Origin: Tubulanus polymorphus | Lineage: Eukaryota > Nemertea > Palaeonemertea > Tubulaniformes > Tubulanidae | Length of the DNA stretch: 64,000 bases | Direction: 5' to 3' | Assembly: GCF_964204645.1 (NCBI RefSeq) | Contig: NC_134031.1 | Span: 1,798,001-1,862,000, forward strand | Shown here: piece after piece, positions 1 through 11,729 of the stretch | How the letters are laid out: every line of letters starts with the position of its first letter | How positions within the stretch are numbered: the stretch's first letter is position 1 | Notes under the pieces: generated by a model | The model's input: only the letters and a program-made list of their open reading frames with translations | Told to the model about the DNA's origin: nothing | Databases searched by the model: none | Made by a program: the position numbers and the translations under genes

Positions 1-141
1 ATTGTTTCATCCCATTGAAAATAAAAATCTGTTGAGATAAATGTGTTTTCTGGGTACACAGTGATGGAACTGCTGTACTCGTTATTAGAATTATTTTTTT
101 TCTGGTGTGGGTTGTTTTCACTCGAATGTGATTCATTAGTC

Positions 142-429
142 TCATCGAGAATCAGCAGCTGACAAAGCGACCGAGTTGGTTCTCATCTTCGCAATCTGGT
201 CACTCGACGCTATATCGTTAGAAGTCCTTATCTGGAACCGGCATCCCAAGTGAGACATAGCGTAGAATACGTGAATTGAGTACTTCTCTACGGCCGTTGC
301 CGCCGCCGCCGCTGCTGCTGCTGCTGCTGCTGCTGCCGTTTGATCATCATCTCGTCGGTTCAGCGTTGCGTTAAGGCCGAAAAAATCACAGCAAGCGAAA
401 CTCGTCACAGCGGAACTGAGAACGAACAT
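142..429 (-). CDS. Candidate small secreted protein with polyalanine tract (uncertain)
   Basis: An open frame on the minus strand from an ATG at 429 to a stop at 142 (95 residues). It begins with a short hydrophobic stretch (MFVLSSAVTSFACCDFFGL) that could be a signal peptide, followed by NRR, an acidic patch, about 13 alanines encoded by a GCN repeat, and a mixed-composition tail ending SVALSAADSR. Base composition is less AT-rich than the flanking sequence. I do not recognise the protein; the RR site would fit a prohormone, but that is a guess. It may also be an exon of a gene running off the left edge, or a chance frame created by the trinucleotide repeat. Confidence 0.22.
   Translation of the reverse strand: MFVLSSAVTSFACCDFFGLNATLNRRDDDQTAAAAAAAAAAAAATAVEKYSIHVFYAMSHLGCRFQIRTSNDIASSDQIAKMRTNSVALSAADSR
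298..338. repeat. GCC/GCT trinucleotide repeat
   Basis: A run of GCC units followed by GCT units on the plus strand. Read on the minus strand it encodes polyalanine inside the candidate frame at 142-429. Confidence 0.85.
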
Positions 430-441
430 TCTCACAATCAC

Positions 442-842
442 AAACTGAGCTTCCCAAATACGTGAATATTCCCATGTTCGTCACCTGGTTCGTGTTGTCG
501 TAGGTTTTGACGAGTGCGAGAATTTCCTTTTCGTTCTTTCTTATAGTTAAAATGGGTTTTTTTAAAGAAATTCGTCGCCAGCCATCACGAGTTTCTCATC
601 CAGTCGTATAAGTGGTCGTACCCACCACTGATCTCCGTCGCTCTACGATCCTAGTGTAAAAATATTGTGATTGTCGTTCGTGTCTACTGATGATGACTAT
701 TAGGATTTAGAATATAATACCATTGGGATCCCCGGGTGAAACTGATTGGTCAACAACAATACCCAGGGCCCAATTTCATAACTCTTAAATCGATTAAATT
801 TCTTCATTTAATCAGTTTATCTTAAATCGCTTTAGGCCTTAA
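442..842. other. Non-coding, possible upstream region
   Basis: No convincing coding sequence. Near 770-790 there is a GGGCCCAATTTCAT segment resembling the ends of the terminal-inverted-repeat element at 42753-42883, so the part after about 765 is probably a degraded copy of that family. Confidence 0.35.
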
Positions 843-1160
843 TCAAGGAGTTGCTATATTAAACTTAACTAAACAAATGACAAATTTCAAAATCAATCAT
901 ATTCTCATACAACAATTATAGAAAATGCCAGGAGTGCTCGAGGAATTATGATGTAAGCTCCTCAAACACGTGGACTTTAAAAAACAACTAGTCCAACCAC
1001 CATAGGCGTATAAACTATAAACTATAAACGAGAGTTTATACGCCCATGGTCCAATCATAGACTCTAAAATCAAAAAGTCTATGGCCCAACCATGGACTCA
1101 ATAGTCCATGGCCCCCGCACTAAAACCAGAGATAAACCTGGCCAAATACTCTGGAAAGCG
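843..1160. repeat. Dispersed repeat with three consecutive hairpins, copy A
   Basis: Shares long blocks with 4830-5150 and, in its first half, with 3270-3420: the markers GCCAGG, GTGCTCGAGGAATTAT, AAACACGTGGACT and CTGGAAAGCGTA occur in the same order. Between about 985 and 1115 three back-to-back palindromes lie in series: GCGTATAAACT with AGTTTATACGC, CATAGACT with AGTCTATG, and CCATGGACT with AGTCCATGG. No protein-coding frame is seen. Confidence 0.7.
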
Positions 1161-3269
1161 TAGGATTTAAGTAATCAATCTGATTTACATTTTTACATCA
1201 TTTTATTTTCACATATAAAATTATTAAATTTTAGCTTAATATATAGTAATTTTATTTCTATTACTATGTATGAAAACTTGAAAACCACAAAAGTTACATG
1301 TAAGGTATTTCGAAGTTTTAATATACAATACATCTCCACTACTACTGATTTTATACAATTTGCATCAATCAGGAAAATAACAAAAATACACAAAGAATTA
1401 TTAACTTTGATCCATAAAACACCGAAAATTGGACTAGTCTGAAAGTCTTAAGATTATGAATTTGACAATTCATGAGGTCAATATATTAACCGACACTTTG
1501 TTATATTTCATGAAATATGATTCTATCATGTCAACTTTTCAAATGACATCGAGATTGAGGATATCTCCTCAATTATCAAGAAAAAGCTCAACTTTATTCG
1601 ATAGGACCTTAATAAATCAGTGTTTTATGAATAATTGACATGAACATGTCATTTTATACCCACAACAACAATCATACCTAAATAACAGGAACATGTATTT
1701 ATGTACCCGAGGAAGTACCCCTGCAGTCATTTACAAAAACGTGACTTGTATTTCAAAAAAGTCTCCAACATAAAAAAAAACATTAAAACCAGAGATAAAA
1801 CCACAAATTCAAACTGGAAAACTTAAGATTAGATTAACTAAACAGTCTTTGGTTTAATTTTCATTAACATTATCTTACAAGATAACTAGAGTTTTGCCAC
1901 CTTTGCCTTGTCTTCAAGAGGTTGACAGACATGATCAAATTGGTTATTTTCTCAAATGTAACATTTAATGCAAAGTATTTTGGTGGTATTCTTTTCTATG
2001 CATTCAACAAGATATTGTTTAACTGACAATTTGAATACAGCTAGGGCAATTACTAATAACAAATTGCTTAGATATCTACAATTAAGTTAGATTAAATAAC
2101 TGTTAGAGGTGCTTCTTGTGCAGATATTTCAGGACCCATATAGACATTGTAAAATCATGGTTTTAGAGTCCATATATACTAGCTCACACAATCTACTGAT
2201 TAACACTGTTCATATATCCTCATTTATCAGAAGACTGCTCCTCTATTTTGCTCCTCTATTTTCATAAGGGCCTTAATAAAAATCATATTTTATGAACCAT
2301 TGATAAGCACCACAGTGAAAAATTTGCAATACACGTAACTAACCAATTGAAAAATTTTTACATGAATGACGAATGTATGACATGTAGTCGTTTCATTCTT
2401 ACACAACAATTATACCCTGCTAAATGAGTTATTTAAAAACAGTTCAAAATAAAAAAAATTAAACCTACAAATTTACTCACTCTGGAAAGCGTTAGGTTAA
2501 CTAATTAATCGTAATCATTACAAGAAAACTAAAAACATTGCCAAATTTTCCTCGTCTAAACAGGCTTGTGTAATTCAAAGATTTTATCCCACTCGATGCA
2601 AGGGATGATTGTGTCACAATCAGACTGCTCATGTAGGGCAATTTTTGAGGGTGCAAGCGAAATTACGTGTTTGCCCCAAGTGACATTTATTCCTTAAATC
2701 AAACGGCTGCAAACTATCATAAAGGTTTTTCTTCGGGATAATCTAAGATAATTTAAGAGGTATCTTCATATAAATATGGTTTGACTGATGAAGCTACGGT
2801 AACTTCTTAATTGTTTTATTCAACTTGATAGTAGATATAAATACAACTCTATACAAAGATCAGAAATTCTTCCAGGCCCCACACAGACACTGTTAAACCG
2901 ATAATCAAAACAAAGCTGGGATAACTGACCAATTAGCACTGTATCCTCAAGTTAGCCTATCAAGAAACTGCTCCTTCTATTCTATGCTTCTGTTATTTTA
3001 GACAGGGCCTTAATTAAATCAGTATTTTATGAACCACTGAAAAGCACCACAGTGGAATTGTTGCTATAAAACTGAAAAGTTTCAACATGAATGATGAAAA
3101 TGTACATCATTTTATTCACACAACAACATCTTAATCGAGCCTGTATTCTTTAGATATCAACCAATATTAGATTATATAGTTGTCTTATCAACCTCTATGG
3201 TTTGGATTTGAGCACTTTTACCTTATATAAAAATGCTGAACTAATATTAATCATAGAGGTTGATAATTG
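1161..3269. repeat. Degenerate tandem-like repeat block, about 650-700 bp spacing
   Basis: The segment reading roughly 'AAAACCAGAGATAAAACC...CTGGAAAGC...TTAACTAATCAATC' recurs near 1110-1165, 1785-1840 and 2440-2500, each followed by related AT-rich sequence with CTCCTCTATTTTCAT- and ATCAGTNTTTTATGAA-like motifs. The copies are heavily diverged. A sub-block at 2030-2170 is the reverse complement of the family at 11.7-14 kb. No open frame of note. Confidence 0.55.
3186..3265. repeat. Perfect 14-bp inverted repeat (hairpin)
   Basis: TATCAACCTCTATG at 3186-3199 is matched exactly by its reverse complement CATAGAGGTTGATA at 3252-3265, with a 52-base loop. The left arm and part of the loop recur near 11755-11800, where the right arm is absent. 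Confidence 0.8.
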
Positions 3270-3420
3270 AGATTAACTAAACAAACAAAGAGTTTCTAAC
3301 AATTATGTTTACTCTCATACAACAATTATACGAAATGCCAGGTGTGCTCGAGGAATTATAACTTAAGTTCCTCAAACACGTGGACTGTATTTCAAAAACA
3401 GTCTCAATAATAAAAGTGTT
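3270..3420. repeat. Dispersed repeat, partial third copy
   Basis: Matches the first half of the copies at 843-1160 and 4830-5150 (TTAACTAAACAAACAAAGAG, GCCAGGTGTGCTCGAGG, AACACGTGGACTGTATTTC) and stops before the hairpin section. Confidence 0.65.
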
Positions 3421-3450
3421 CAAGAAAATCTCAACATCATCGTCGTCGAC

Positions 3451-3597
3451 ATGAACAGTTTATACAGAGCTGATTCTTCCAAAGAAACTCGGGACCAGAA
3501 ACTGAAATGTATAGATACTAGACAGGACTCTATCGATAAATCTGAAATAAGCGAGTTTTCTTCAAGCGATTCTGTGATTATTTCATGTTTGGGGTAA
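3451..3597 (+). CDS. Short unexplained open frame followed by poly(A) signal (uncertain)
   Basis: An ATG at 3451 opens a 48-residue frame rich in serine and acidic residues (starts MNSLYRADSS, ends IISCLG) that interrupts the repeat sequence on either side. An AATAAA lies at 3831-3836. It could be the terminal exon of an otherwise unseen gene, a processed fragment, or chance. No family is recognised. Confidence 0.2.
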   Translation: MNSLYRADSSKETRDQKLKCIDTRQDSIDKSEISEFSSSDSVIISCLG

Positions 3598-3995
3598 AGC
3601 TATAATTAGCCTCCGGTGATTATGTTAATGTGCTATTTTTCGTATATTCATTGTATTCGGTTTTATTTTTGTCTGCATGCGTTCTGTGGAAGTAGTCGGT
3701 GATCTACACAGTCGGCAGCCAGCGCTCAGGCAGGCAGAGAACTTAATTTGGACAGGAACTTTTTTTTAATTCCTAACTTTATTTTGTATGAAATAGTGTT
3801 ATATGTGGCTGTTCTAAATGTTCTCGAAGCAATAAATATATGAATATTCGATCTCAAAAGTATTTCATATTATATTTCATTGAGGCTCAATCTATCGAGT
3901 AAGTTTTTATTACGAGTTGACAATCAGTCATGTCAATCAAACGTAGACTGGTTCCCTGTACTCGTCCGGTAACCAGTCAAAATCAACGCAACAAA

Positions 3996-4221
3996 GTGGC
4001 AGCACCATACGTTCGCCTAGCGGAGTTTCTGTGAACTAATGTAATACTGCGGGAAGGTGATATGAAATGTTTATTTAGAGCGCTGTCTGTTCTTTAATAG
4101 TTTTAAAGGTGGAAATGGTGCGTTATTCGATTATTTTAAAGTGTTTTATTAATCAATCGTGACTCCAAGGTATTACATTAGTTCACAGAAATTCCGCTAG
4201 GTGACCGTACGGTGCTGCCAC
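3996..4221. mobile_element. MITE with ~53-bp imperfect terminal inverted repeats
   Basis: Left arm begins GTGGCAGCACCATACG and right arm ends CGTACGGTGCTGCCAC; the arms continue inward through CCTAGCGGA, TTTCTGTGAACTAATG and TAATAC with only a few mismatches, around a core of about 120 bases. No coding capacity. The superfamily cannot be assigned from the ends. Confidence 0.75.
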
Positions 4222-4829
4222 CATAGACTGGTTACCGGTCTCTATCTTCCCATATTGAATTGGACAGGCAACCAGTCTATACCGCGGCAATCTCGATGCC
4301 TTCAGGTTCGAACCCCTCCCTGGGGGAGGATCGGCAAAAATCCTCTACCTTCAAGTGAAGAGCTCGTGGTGATTTCAGCGTCTAAATCCAACAAACGATA
4401 CATCAATGAAGCACAACATCTTATATTTTGTTCATAACCGGATTCATCAAATGAACGTATTCCGAGCTTAGGAGAGCAACATTTGCAGCAGGTCAGGGGC
4501 GACTGGCAGGGTCGGGCTATGGGGTGATTAACTGGAAGGTCGGGATCATGGGTGATTTACTGCTGAATATAGGATGTACACTAGGGGTGTCCCGGGTTTG
4601 AAACCCAGTAATTACTGACACTGATTCAGAGTGGTCCAGATGCTGAATAAAGGATATACCGTGGATTAGCGGATTTTTCATACACTAATGTGGATTGTCT
4701 CTGGCAACCAAGAGTCTACTGCCAGAGTCAGTTTGTGTTAGTTAATGCAAATCCAAGCATAGTGAATCTTAAGAATCGGCAGAACATAGCATCACAACCA
4801 CTGACTGGTGAATTGATTAAGTTCAGAGT
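4222..4829. other. Non-coding
   Basis: Apart from the tRNA-like piece at 4280-4345, I see no gene or clear repeat structure here. Confidence 0.4.
4280..4345 (+). repeat. tRNA-like SINE fragment
   Basis: Contains CTCGATGCC followed by AGGTTCGAACCCC, the arrangement of a variable loop and B-box in tRNA-derived SINEs. The same CTCGATGCC/GGTTCGAATC pair occurs on the minus strand near 39190-39215. The rest of a tRNA fold is not convincing. Confidence 0.4.
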
Positions 4830-5150
4830 AGCTAATTAACTAAACAAACAAAGAGTTTCAAATAATTATATTTACTCTCATACAACAATTATACAAAATG
4901 CCAGGTGTGCTCGAGGAATTATAACTTAAGTTCCGCAAACACGTGGACTGTATTTCAAAAACAGTCCAACCATGGACGTATAAACTATAAACTAGAGTTT
5001 ATACGTCCATAGTCCAAGCATAGACTCTAAAACAGACACGTCTATAGCACACAACCGTGGACTCTAAACTGTGAGAGTCCATGGCTCCCCGCACTAAAAC
5101 CAGAGATAAACCTGGCCGAATACCCTGGAAAGCGTAAGATTTAATGAATC
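4830..5150. repeat. Dispersed repeat with three consecutive hairpins, copy B
   Basis: Second full copy of the unit at 843-1160. The palindromes are retained: ACGTATAAACT with AGTTTATACGT, CATAGACTC with a degraded partner, and TGGACTCTAAACTGTGAGAG closing into AGTCCATGG. It ends with the shared CTGGAAAGCGTAAG marker. Confidence 0.7.
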
Positions 5151-5157
5151 GTTTACA

Positions 5158-5330
5158 TGGCCGGCCGCCTATCTACCTTAGACCTTACATTACTTTTTTA
5201 AAAATCATGATCAAGGTAACCATAACAGACACGGCAGATTACAAATTTCATTGATTTATGAAATGACCCGGCCGATCAGGAAAAACAAGGTATTATCATT
5301 AGCCTTTTAATGGCTTAGATTATCCAAAAT
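5158..5330 (+). mobile_element. Partial copy of GGCCGGCCGCC/AACAAGGTAT element
   Basis: Shares GGCCGCCTATCTACC, CATTACTTTTTT, AACCATAACAGAC, ATGACCCGGCCG and AACAAGGTAT in order with the complete element at 20240-20471. The left terminal repeat is missing here, so this is a truncated copy. Confidence 0.65.
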
Positions 5331-6839
5331 ATAAGATTACTAGCTTTTAATATCACATATACTACATCAAGGAAGGTATTTCAAGGTTTTATTCGCCAAA
5401 AACATTTCCACTGCAACTGATTCATACAATTTGAATCAATAGGAAAATAACAAAATTACACACAGAATTGTAAACCTTGATCCATAAAACACCAACAATT
5501 AGGACTAGTCTGAAAGTCTAAGACTATTAATTTGACATTCACGAAGTCACTGGGCATAAGTGACACTTGGTTATTTCATGAAATGTGGAGCATTCAATCA
5601 TATCAACTATTCAAATGACAATGTGAGAGAGATTTAAGATATTCTGTTTATACAAAAAACTGCATAACATATCTCCAACATATAAACATTAAAACTGGAC
5701 ATAAAACCACAAATTTACTCTCTCAAATAATCGATCTCTAATTTCATTTCATTATTAAATTATTTCTACAAGAAAACCTAAATTTTGCAAACTTTACTTT
5801 GTATTCGAGAAATTATCATGTAAGTTCTTTGTTAACAAATGGGCTGTATTCGAAAAACAGTTCAACATAAAAGCATTAAAACTAGAGATAAAACCTACAG
5901 ATTCACTGTGGAAAGCTTGAGATTAACTAATCAATCTTTATTTTCCTTTTCATTAACATTACTTAACAAGATAACTAGAGTTTTTCCAACTTTGCCTGAG
6001 ATTTTCAAACATTATCAAACGTTTCAAACATTATTACGTTTAATGCATTTATATTGAGTATCCAACATCATAAAGATATTGTTCAACTATCCATTTGAAT
6101 ATAGCTAGGTAAATTACAAATAACTGATCACTGAGATATCTACAATTATCTACAACTTTTTCGAGATATGAAATGCTTCTTGTGCAGATTTGAATCAGGC
6201 TCCATATGGACATTGTCAAACTGACAATTTAAAAAATAGCTAGGATAATTTACTAATCAACACTGTTCATATAGGCCTATCCTCATTTATAAAAAAGTGC
6301 TCCTCTTTATTCGATAGGACCTCAGTTTGATAGTTGCTATAAACTTAACTAAACAATTGAAAAGATTTACCATGAATAATGAACACGTATGTGTCATTTT
6401 ATTCTCATGACAAAAATTATACCTCGCTAAATAACAGGTATGTCCTCGAGGAATTATCATGTAAGTTCCTAGTTAACAAATGAACTGTATTTTAAAAATA
6501 GTTCAACATAAAAGCATTCAAACTAGAGACAAATCGTACTAAGTCATCCTGGAAAGCTTAGTATTAACTTAACTTTCTAAATTTCATTTTCGTTAACGTC
6601 ATTTTTACTAGAAAACAAGAATTTTCGCTGCCCCTCGTCTTAACTAAACATTTTCAAACATTATCAGTTCGCTCATTTAATACACAATCAATACAAAGTT
6701 ATTTGAAAACATGACAATAATTTTACTATCGATAACTAATCATGTTTATAGCTGTTTAACATTCTTTCTAAAAAAGAGTAAAATGTATCTCCCAGATATT
6801 ATCCCTAAAACAATTAACAGTTACAGCAGTGATAGGGTG
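5331..6839. repeat. Degenerate repeat block continuing the 1-5 kb families
   Basis: Markers of the 1161-3269 block recur near 5690, 5880-5935 and 6500-6560 (AACATAAAAGCATTAAAACT, AGAGATAAAACC, GGAAAGCTTAG/GAG, ATTAACTAA). The stretch 6060-6220 is another reverse-orientation copy of the 11.7-14 kb family. The ATG frame at 5839-6057 is contained in the repeat and is not taken as a gene. Confidence 0.5.
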
Positions 6840-8499
6840 TGATATATAGGTAAAAGGACGCGTGATCTTTCATCAGTTATTCGAAGCATTCTATCGAATC
6901 AGTTATTTTTTAGTGTGTTTGATTTAGTTAAGGTTTATGGTTATTTGTTTTGTTTATTACTAACTGATCCGATAGAACACTTAAAACAACAACAAGAAGA
7001 TCTCAAGAGGTTGGGAAACACGGAGAAGGTTGTTCTATGAAAGAAGAACCTTTAATAATTAGATTAAGTTGATAAGAAAAAATTCCTGATGACGGAGCCC
7101 TATATTAACTTATTGTTTGTTGGTTTTGTTTATTTTTTTATTACTTAGTTTTATTTGTTTTTTTTATATTATTTATTTTGTTATGTTGTTTTGTTTATTT
7201 TTTTTAATTATGTTCTCTGTATTTTGTACTATTTATTACTATTTACATCAGGAATTTTTTACCGGTGAGATTATGGGCTCACTTTTAAAAAAAAGTGCTA
7301 CAAATTCACTGCTGCACCTAAATAATAGTTTCCTTATTGAACTCCCGATTTGAAGTTAAGTGATCATTAGTATGAAAGCCACTCAACCTAATCATATGAA
7401 TGACGATGAAAGAAGTTAAAACAGCTATAAACAAAATTAAAACGATCAAAATTATTGCTGGCCATTATTATTTATTCCTTTATATTACATTATTCCTAGT
7501 ATTACCTCTCATACCTCTGTGGATACAATGTACTACGATATAAGTTTCATATAACTAGCTAGGATCACCTACATGGAAGCACAATTCTAAACTCCATGTG
7601 AAAATCAAGATATTCTACTCATTAGTCAAATCGCCTTAACGGGCCTTAAAATTATGGCATAAAAAAAAAAATCAACACTTGGGTATATTAACTTATTATG
7701 TGTACACAGAACACTGCCTAATATTATATGGTTTCCTTAACTACACGTGACGATATTCGGGGGGCGTAGCCAGTTTGTACTGAAGGCCCGGCCCTTCACT
7801 TTTTGGTCAAGGAATAATTTTCAAAACATCTTTATTCCAAACCCATAAACTTGCTGGGTGAGTTTAGGAGTCCAAAGTAATTATGTACCAACTTCCTTTA
7901 TTGTGTTTAAAAGTTGCAACCGTTTAACTGACTACGCTCCCCCTTTTGAACATTTAGGCTATGCAAATCATTAAATTATTTTCACTCTCAGGAAATATAA
8001 AATGAATCACTATTTCTAAGATTAATCGAATAAAGACCAATGGACTATGTCATTATTACAAATCATGCACAGCTATGTTTAACTGAGTATGAAGATTATC
8101 TGAACTATCCCATTGATTCTATATCTCAGTTAAGGTGTATTTCAACTGACCTACGAGTCGAGAGGCTGAAAGCTATCAACACTATGAATTAATGGAGCGT
8201 AGATTTTATGAGAATCCCAGAAGGAACTTTCTGTCAAATTACAAAGGACATGACACATCTGTTTACAAACCGAAAACATTTTGCCTAATCAATATATGAA
8301 TAGTTTCTTCTCAGGCCCAGAGCCCTAATTAACTAACTTCGATTTTCATTAATCAACATTAAAACTATTTCTTTATTTCCGCCTTTTCAAATAGACAGTG
8401 AATTTTAAGACGCATTTTGGAGCCCATGTTACACATCAGATTGGTTTGTAAAAAGGTAATGCTCAAAATAAATCAATACTTTACATGTTCTACTGACGT
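6840..8499. other. AT-rich non-coding stretch
   Basis: Includes a very T-rich segment (7110-7250) that gives a phenylalanine/leucine frame with no protein character. I see no gene, RNA or transposon ends. Confidence 0.4.
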
Positions 8500-8504
8500 T
8501 GCTG

Positions 8505-8625
8505 CTCCTGAATAAGTGTTTATAAGATACGCATTGTCTGTGCTGCTCCTGAATAACTGTTCACAATATATTTACATTGTCTCTGCTGCTCCTGAATATA
8601 CCGGTAAGACACGCATTGTCTCTTC
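8505..8625. repeat. Short tandem repeat, about three ~50-bp units
   Basis: TGCTGCTCCTGAATA recurs at about 8500, 8540 and 8586, each followed by a related ACGCATTGTCT/ACATTGTCT segment. Confidence 0.7.
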
Positions 8626-8789
8626 TCCACCTATTGTAGAAGAAATCCGTCATTGGGCGATAAACCACTGCTGGCTAAATTTCTCCTCTGGACTTCTAGG
8701 CCTATGCAGTCGAATTCAAGATGGTTCTTCTGTGGTAGATGATGATTTCAATTCAAGATGGAATCTTCTGTTGGCAGTTTCAATCAGTA

Positions 8790-8870
8790 GATTCTAGATG
8801 ACGAGTTGATCTCAGGCTGAGCTTCTTCTTATAGATGTGATTTAGCTGAAATAAATAAAAGAAGATATCC
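8790..8870 (-). repeat. Diverged outlier of the 235-bp splice-bounded repeat
   Basis: On the minus strand a TTTATTTCAG acceptor-like site is followed by CTAAATCACATCTAT and then AGCCTGAGATCAACT, alignable to the start of each unit of the array at 8996-9960 (CTAAATTTCAACTATATG, AGCTTGAGATCAACTAC). Confidence 0.5.
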
Positions 8871-8995
8871 TGTAATTATATAATATCTTACAATATACAC
8901 AATTCTTCATATACCATTAATAATAATAAATTCCATGCACCGTAAATCAATTTCATTTAGAATTAATCGCAATAATTCCATCTATATTAAGTTAC

Positions 8996-9960
8996 CTTTT
9001 ATGATTGCTGGGTTGATGATTTTGATTCTAGTTGGCTGTGCGCTGTTCCAGTTGGTCGATTTTGGACGAGTAGTTGATCTCAAAGTGGGTTTTTCATATA
9101 GTTGAAATTTAGCTGCAATGATTAAAAGAAGTTATCCTGTAATGACAAGTTTTTTCAATGAGAATTTATCGTAATAATTCCATCTATATCAAGTTACCTT
9201 TTTATGATTGCTGGGTTCGTTATCGGCGTGGATCATCTAAGTTGATTGGTTGATGATTTGATTCTAGTTGGCTGTGCGCTGTTCCAGTTGGTCGATTTTG
9301 GATGAGAAGTTGATCTCAAGCTGGGTTTTTCATATAGTTGAAATTTAGCTGCAATGATTAAAAGAAGTTATCCTGTAATGACAAATTTTTCAATTAGAAT
9401 TTATCCAAATAATTCCATCTATATCAAGTTACCTTTTATGATTGCTGGGTTCGTTATCGGCATGGATCATCTAAGTTGATTGGTTGATGATTTGATTCTA
9501 GTTGGCTGTGCGCTGTTCCAGTTGGTCGATTTTGGATGAGTAGTTGATCTCAAGCTGGGTTTTTCATATAGTTGAAATTTAGCTGCAATGATTAAAAGAA
9601 GTTATCCTGTAATGACAAATTTTTTCAATTAGAATTTATCCCAATAATTCCATCTATATTAAGTTACCTTTTATGATTGCTGGGTTCGTTATCGGCGTGG
9701 ATCATCTAAGTTGATTGGTTGATGATTTGATTCTAGTTGGCTGTGCGCTGTTCCAGTTGGTCGACTTCGGATGAGTAGATGATCTCAAGCTGGGTTTTTC
9801 ATATAGTTGAAATTTAGCTGCAATGATTAAAAGAAGTTATCCTGTAATGACAAATTTTTCAATTAGAATTTATCGCAATAATTCCATCTATATCAAGTTA
9901 CCTTTTATGATTGCCGGGTTCATTATCGGCGAGGGTCTCCTAAGTTGGTTGTCTAATTTT
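8996..9960 (-). repeat. 235-bp tandem array; each unit has acceptor- and donor-like borders (minus)
   Basis: Four near-complete units and one partial. On the minus strand each has a polypyrimidine-poor but recognisable CATTGCAG acceptor, an exon-like core and an AAAAG/GTAACTTG donor: cores at 8996-9112, 9198-9348, 9433-9582 and 9668-9817, then a partial at 9902-9955. The 8996-9112 core lacks about 33 bases and is open from end to end in one frame (KFQLYEKPTLRSTTRP...). The same frame in the longer cores ends in TGA. The array could be tandemly duplicated exons of a decayed gene, a non-coding transcript, or a satellite that only looks spliced. Confidence 0.75.
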
Positions 9961-9983
9961 ACATATTTTTTTTTTCATATAAC

Positions 9984-10690
9984 TTTTTTTCTGCCTAATT
10001 TAATACATTGAGATTTTGGAAATAACTATATTTTACAATATTTGGTCTTTTTTCATGTAACTATTCCGAAAGTTTACAAGGTTGAATAATTTTATCTATT
10101 TTTTTTCTGCCTAATTTAATACATTGAGATTTTGGAAATAACTATATTTTACAATATTTGGTCTTTTTTCATGTAACTAGTCCGAAAGTTTACAAGGTTG
10201 AATAATTTTATCTATTTTTTTTTCTGCCTAATTTAATACATTGAGATTTTGGAAATAACTATATTTTACAATATTTGTTCTTTTTTTCATGTAACTAGTC
10301 CGAAAGTTTACAAGGTTGAATAATTTTATCTATTTTTTTTCTGCCTAATTTAATACATAGAGATTTTGGAAATAACTATATTTTACAATATTTGGTCTTT
10401 TTTCATGTAACTAGTCCGAAAGTTTACAAGGTTGAATAATTTTATCTATTTTTTTTTCTGCCTAATTTAATACATTGAGATTTTGGAAATAACTATATTT
10501 TACAATATTTGTTCTTTTTTTCATGTAACTAGTCCGAAAGTTTACAAGGTTGAATAATTTTATCTATTTTTTTTCTGCCTAATTTAATACATTGAGATTT
10601 TGGAAATAACAATATTTAACAATATTTGGTGTTTTTTTCATGTAAATAGTCCGAAAGTTTACAAGGTTGAATAATTTTGTCTAGCTTTAT
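9984..10690. repeat. 117-bp tandem array, six copies
   Basis: CTGCCTAATTTAATACAT starts units at 9991, 10107, 10224, 10341, 10458 and 10575, a period of 116-117 bp. Copies are nearly identical, with changes mainly in T-run length; alternate units share the same variant (GGTCTTTTTTC versus GTTCTTTTTTTC), suggesting a two-unit amplification step. Confidence 0.92.
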
Positions 10691-11729
10691 ATTCAAAATC
10701 GGAAATCGAAGTACAGATAAAGTTGTGTAATCGGGGGTCGATTTAACATAAATTTCTTTAAAACCAAGCACATAATTGGAAAATCTGGTTCGGGTTCATT
10801 CAATTAATCTTCCAACCAGTCTGAACCGCCAAGCGACTGATTGGGGTCAATTAAGTTGACTGCCTATTTTAATATATCGATATTTGGAATATCTATATTA
10901 CAAGGTTGAAGATCACTTTGTACATTTTATGACTAGTTGATTAATAATATAGCTGAAAAAAAGAGCAAAATCTTGTGAGCAGAAAATCCTTTTGAATATC
11001 ACTGATCATGATTAACGTGTCAATTCATACATATAAAATCAGCTATGTGGACCGGAAAGTAGATTTTGATAATAGTCAATTATTAAACGATTCAATTAAT
11101 TAATCTATATTCATTCTAGATATCTGATATTGATTATTATAGTTTAACAACAATTCGAGTAAAGCATCTCTAGCTATCTTGAGGAATACCAGAGTTACAG
11201 CAAATTTGATAAAAAAATGCAAAATCAATCTGTTAAAATTTTTTGTACTGTAGTTTCTCTTCTTCTATCTTCAGAAATTCTTGATGTTTTTCTTCCATGG
11301 GTGCTAAACACCCAGTGGCCATTAGGCTTTTATTAAAACTCACGCCCATCATATAGTGCAAACTTGCTTGTAATATTGCCCCCTATATACATTTCGATTG
11401 TCAGCTTAACCATGTTCATATTATCAAATTAACTTCATCGTCAATTAATAAACTTTAAGAGATATGTTTTCTACCCACAGATGGTGACATCTGTGCCCAG
11501 TGAATGGTATTCTCATCCATTTCAGTAATTCTAAATATTGCACGTAAAATATATACAATGATCTTGTAATTGTGATAATATAACTAACTAGAGTGAGTGC
11601 GCTGCCAGCATTGTGCACACTGATCCTATAAGCAACATGGTTCTACAGATTTTTAGAAACCTTGAATCATCCCCACACCTTGACAAATCCAGAATTCTGC
11701 AACACCCTGTATAGGGTATAGGCCTAAAC
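10691..11729. other. Non-coding, AT-rich
   Basis: No gene, RNA, tandem repeat or transposon ends recognised. Confidence 0.4.

Noticed and set aside
7117-7353. 78-residue very hydrophobic frame
   Set aside because: Encoded by a T-rich tract; phenylalanine, leucine and isoleucine content is explained by base composition.
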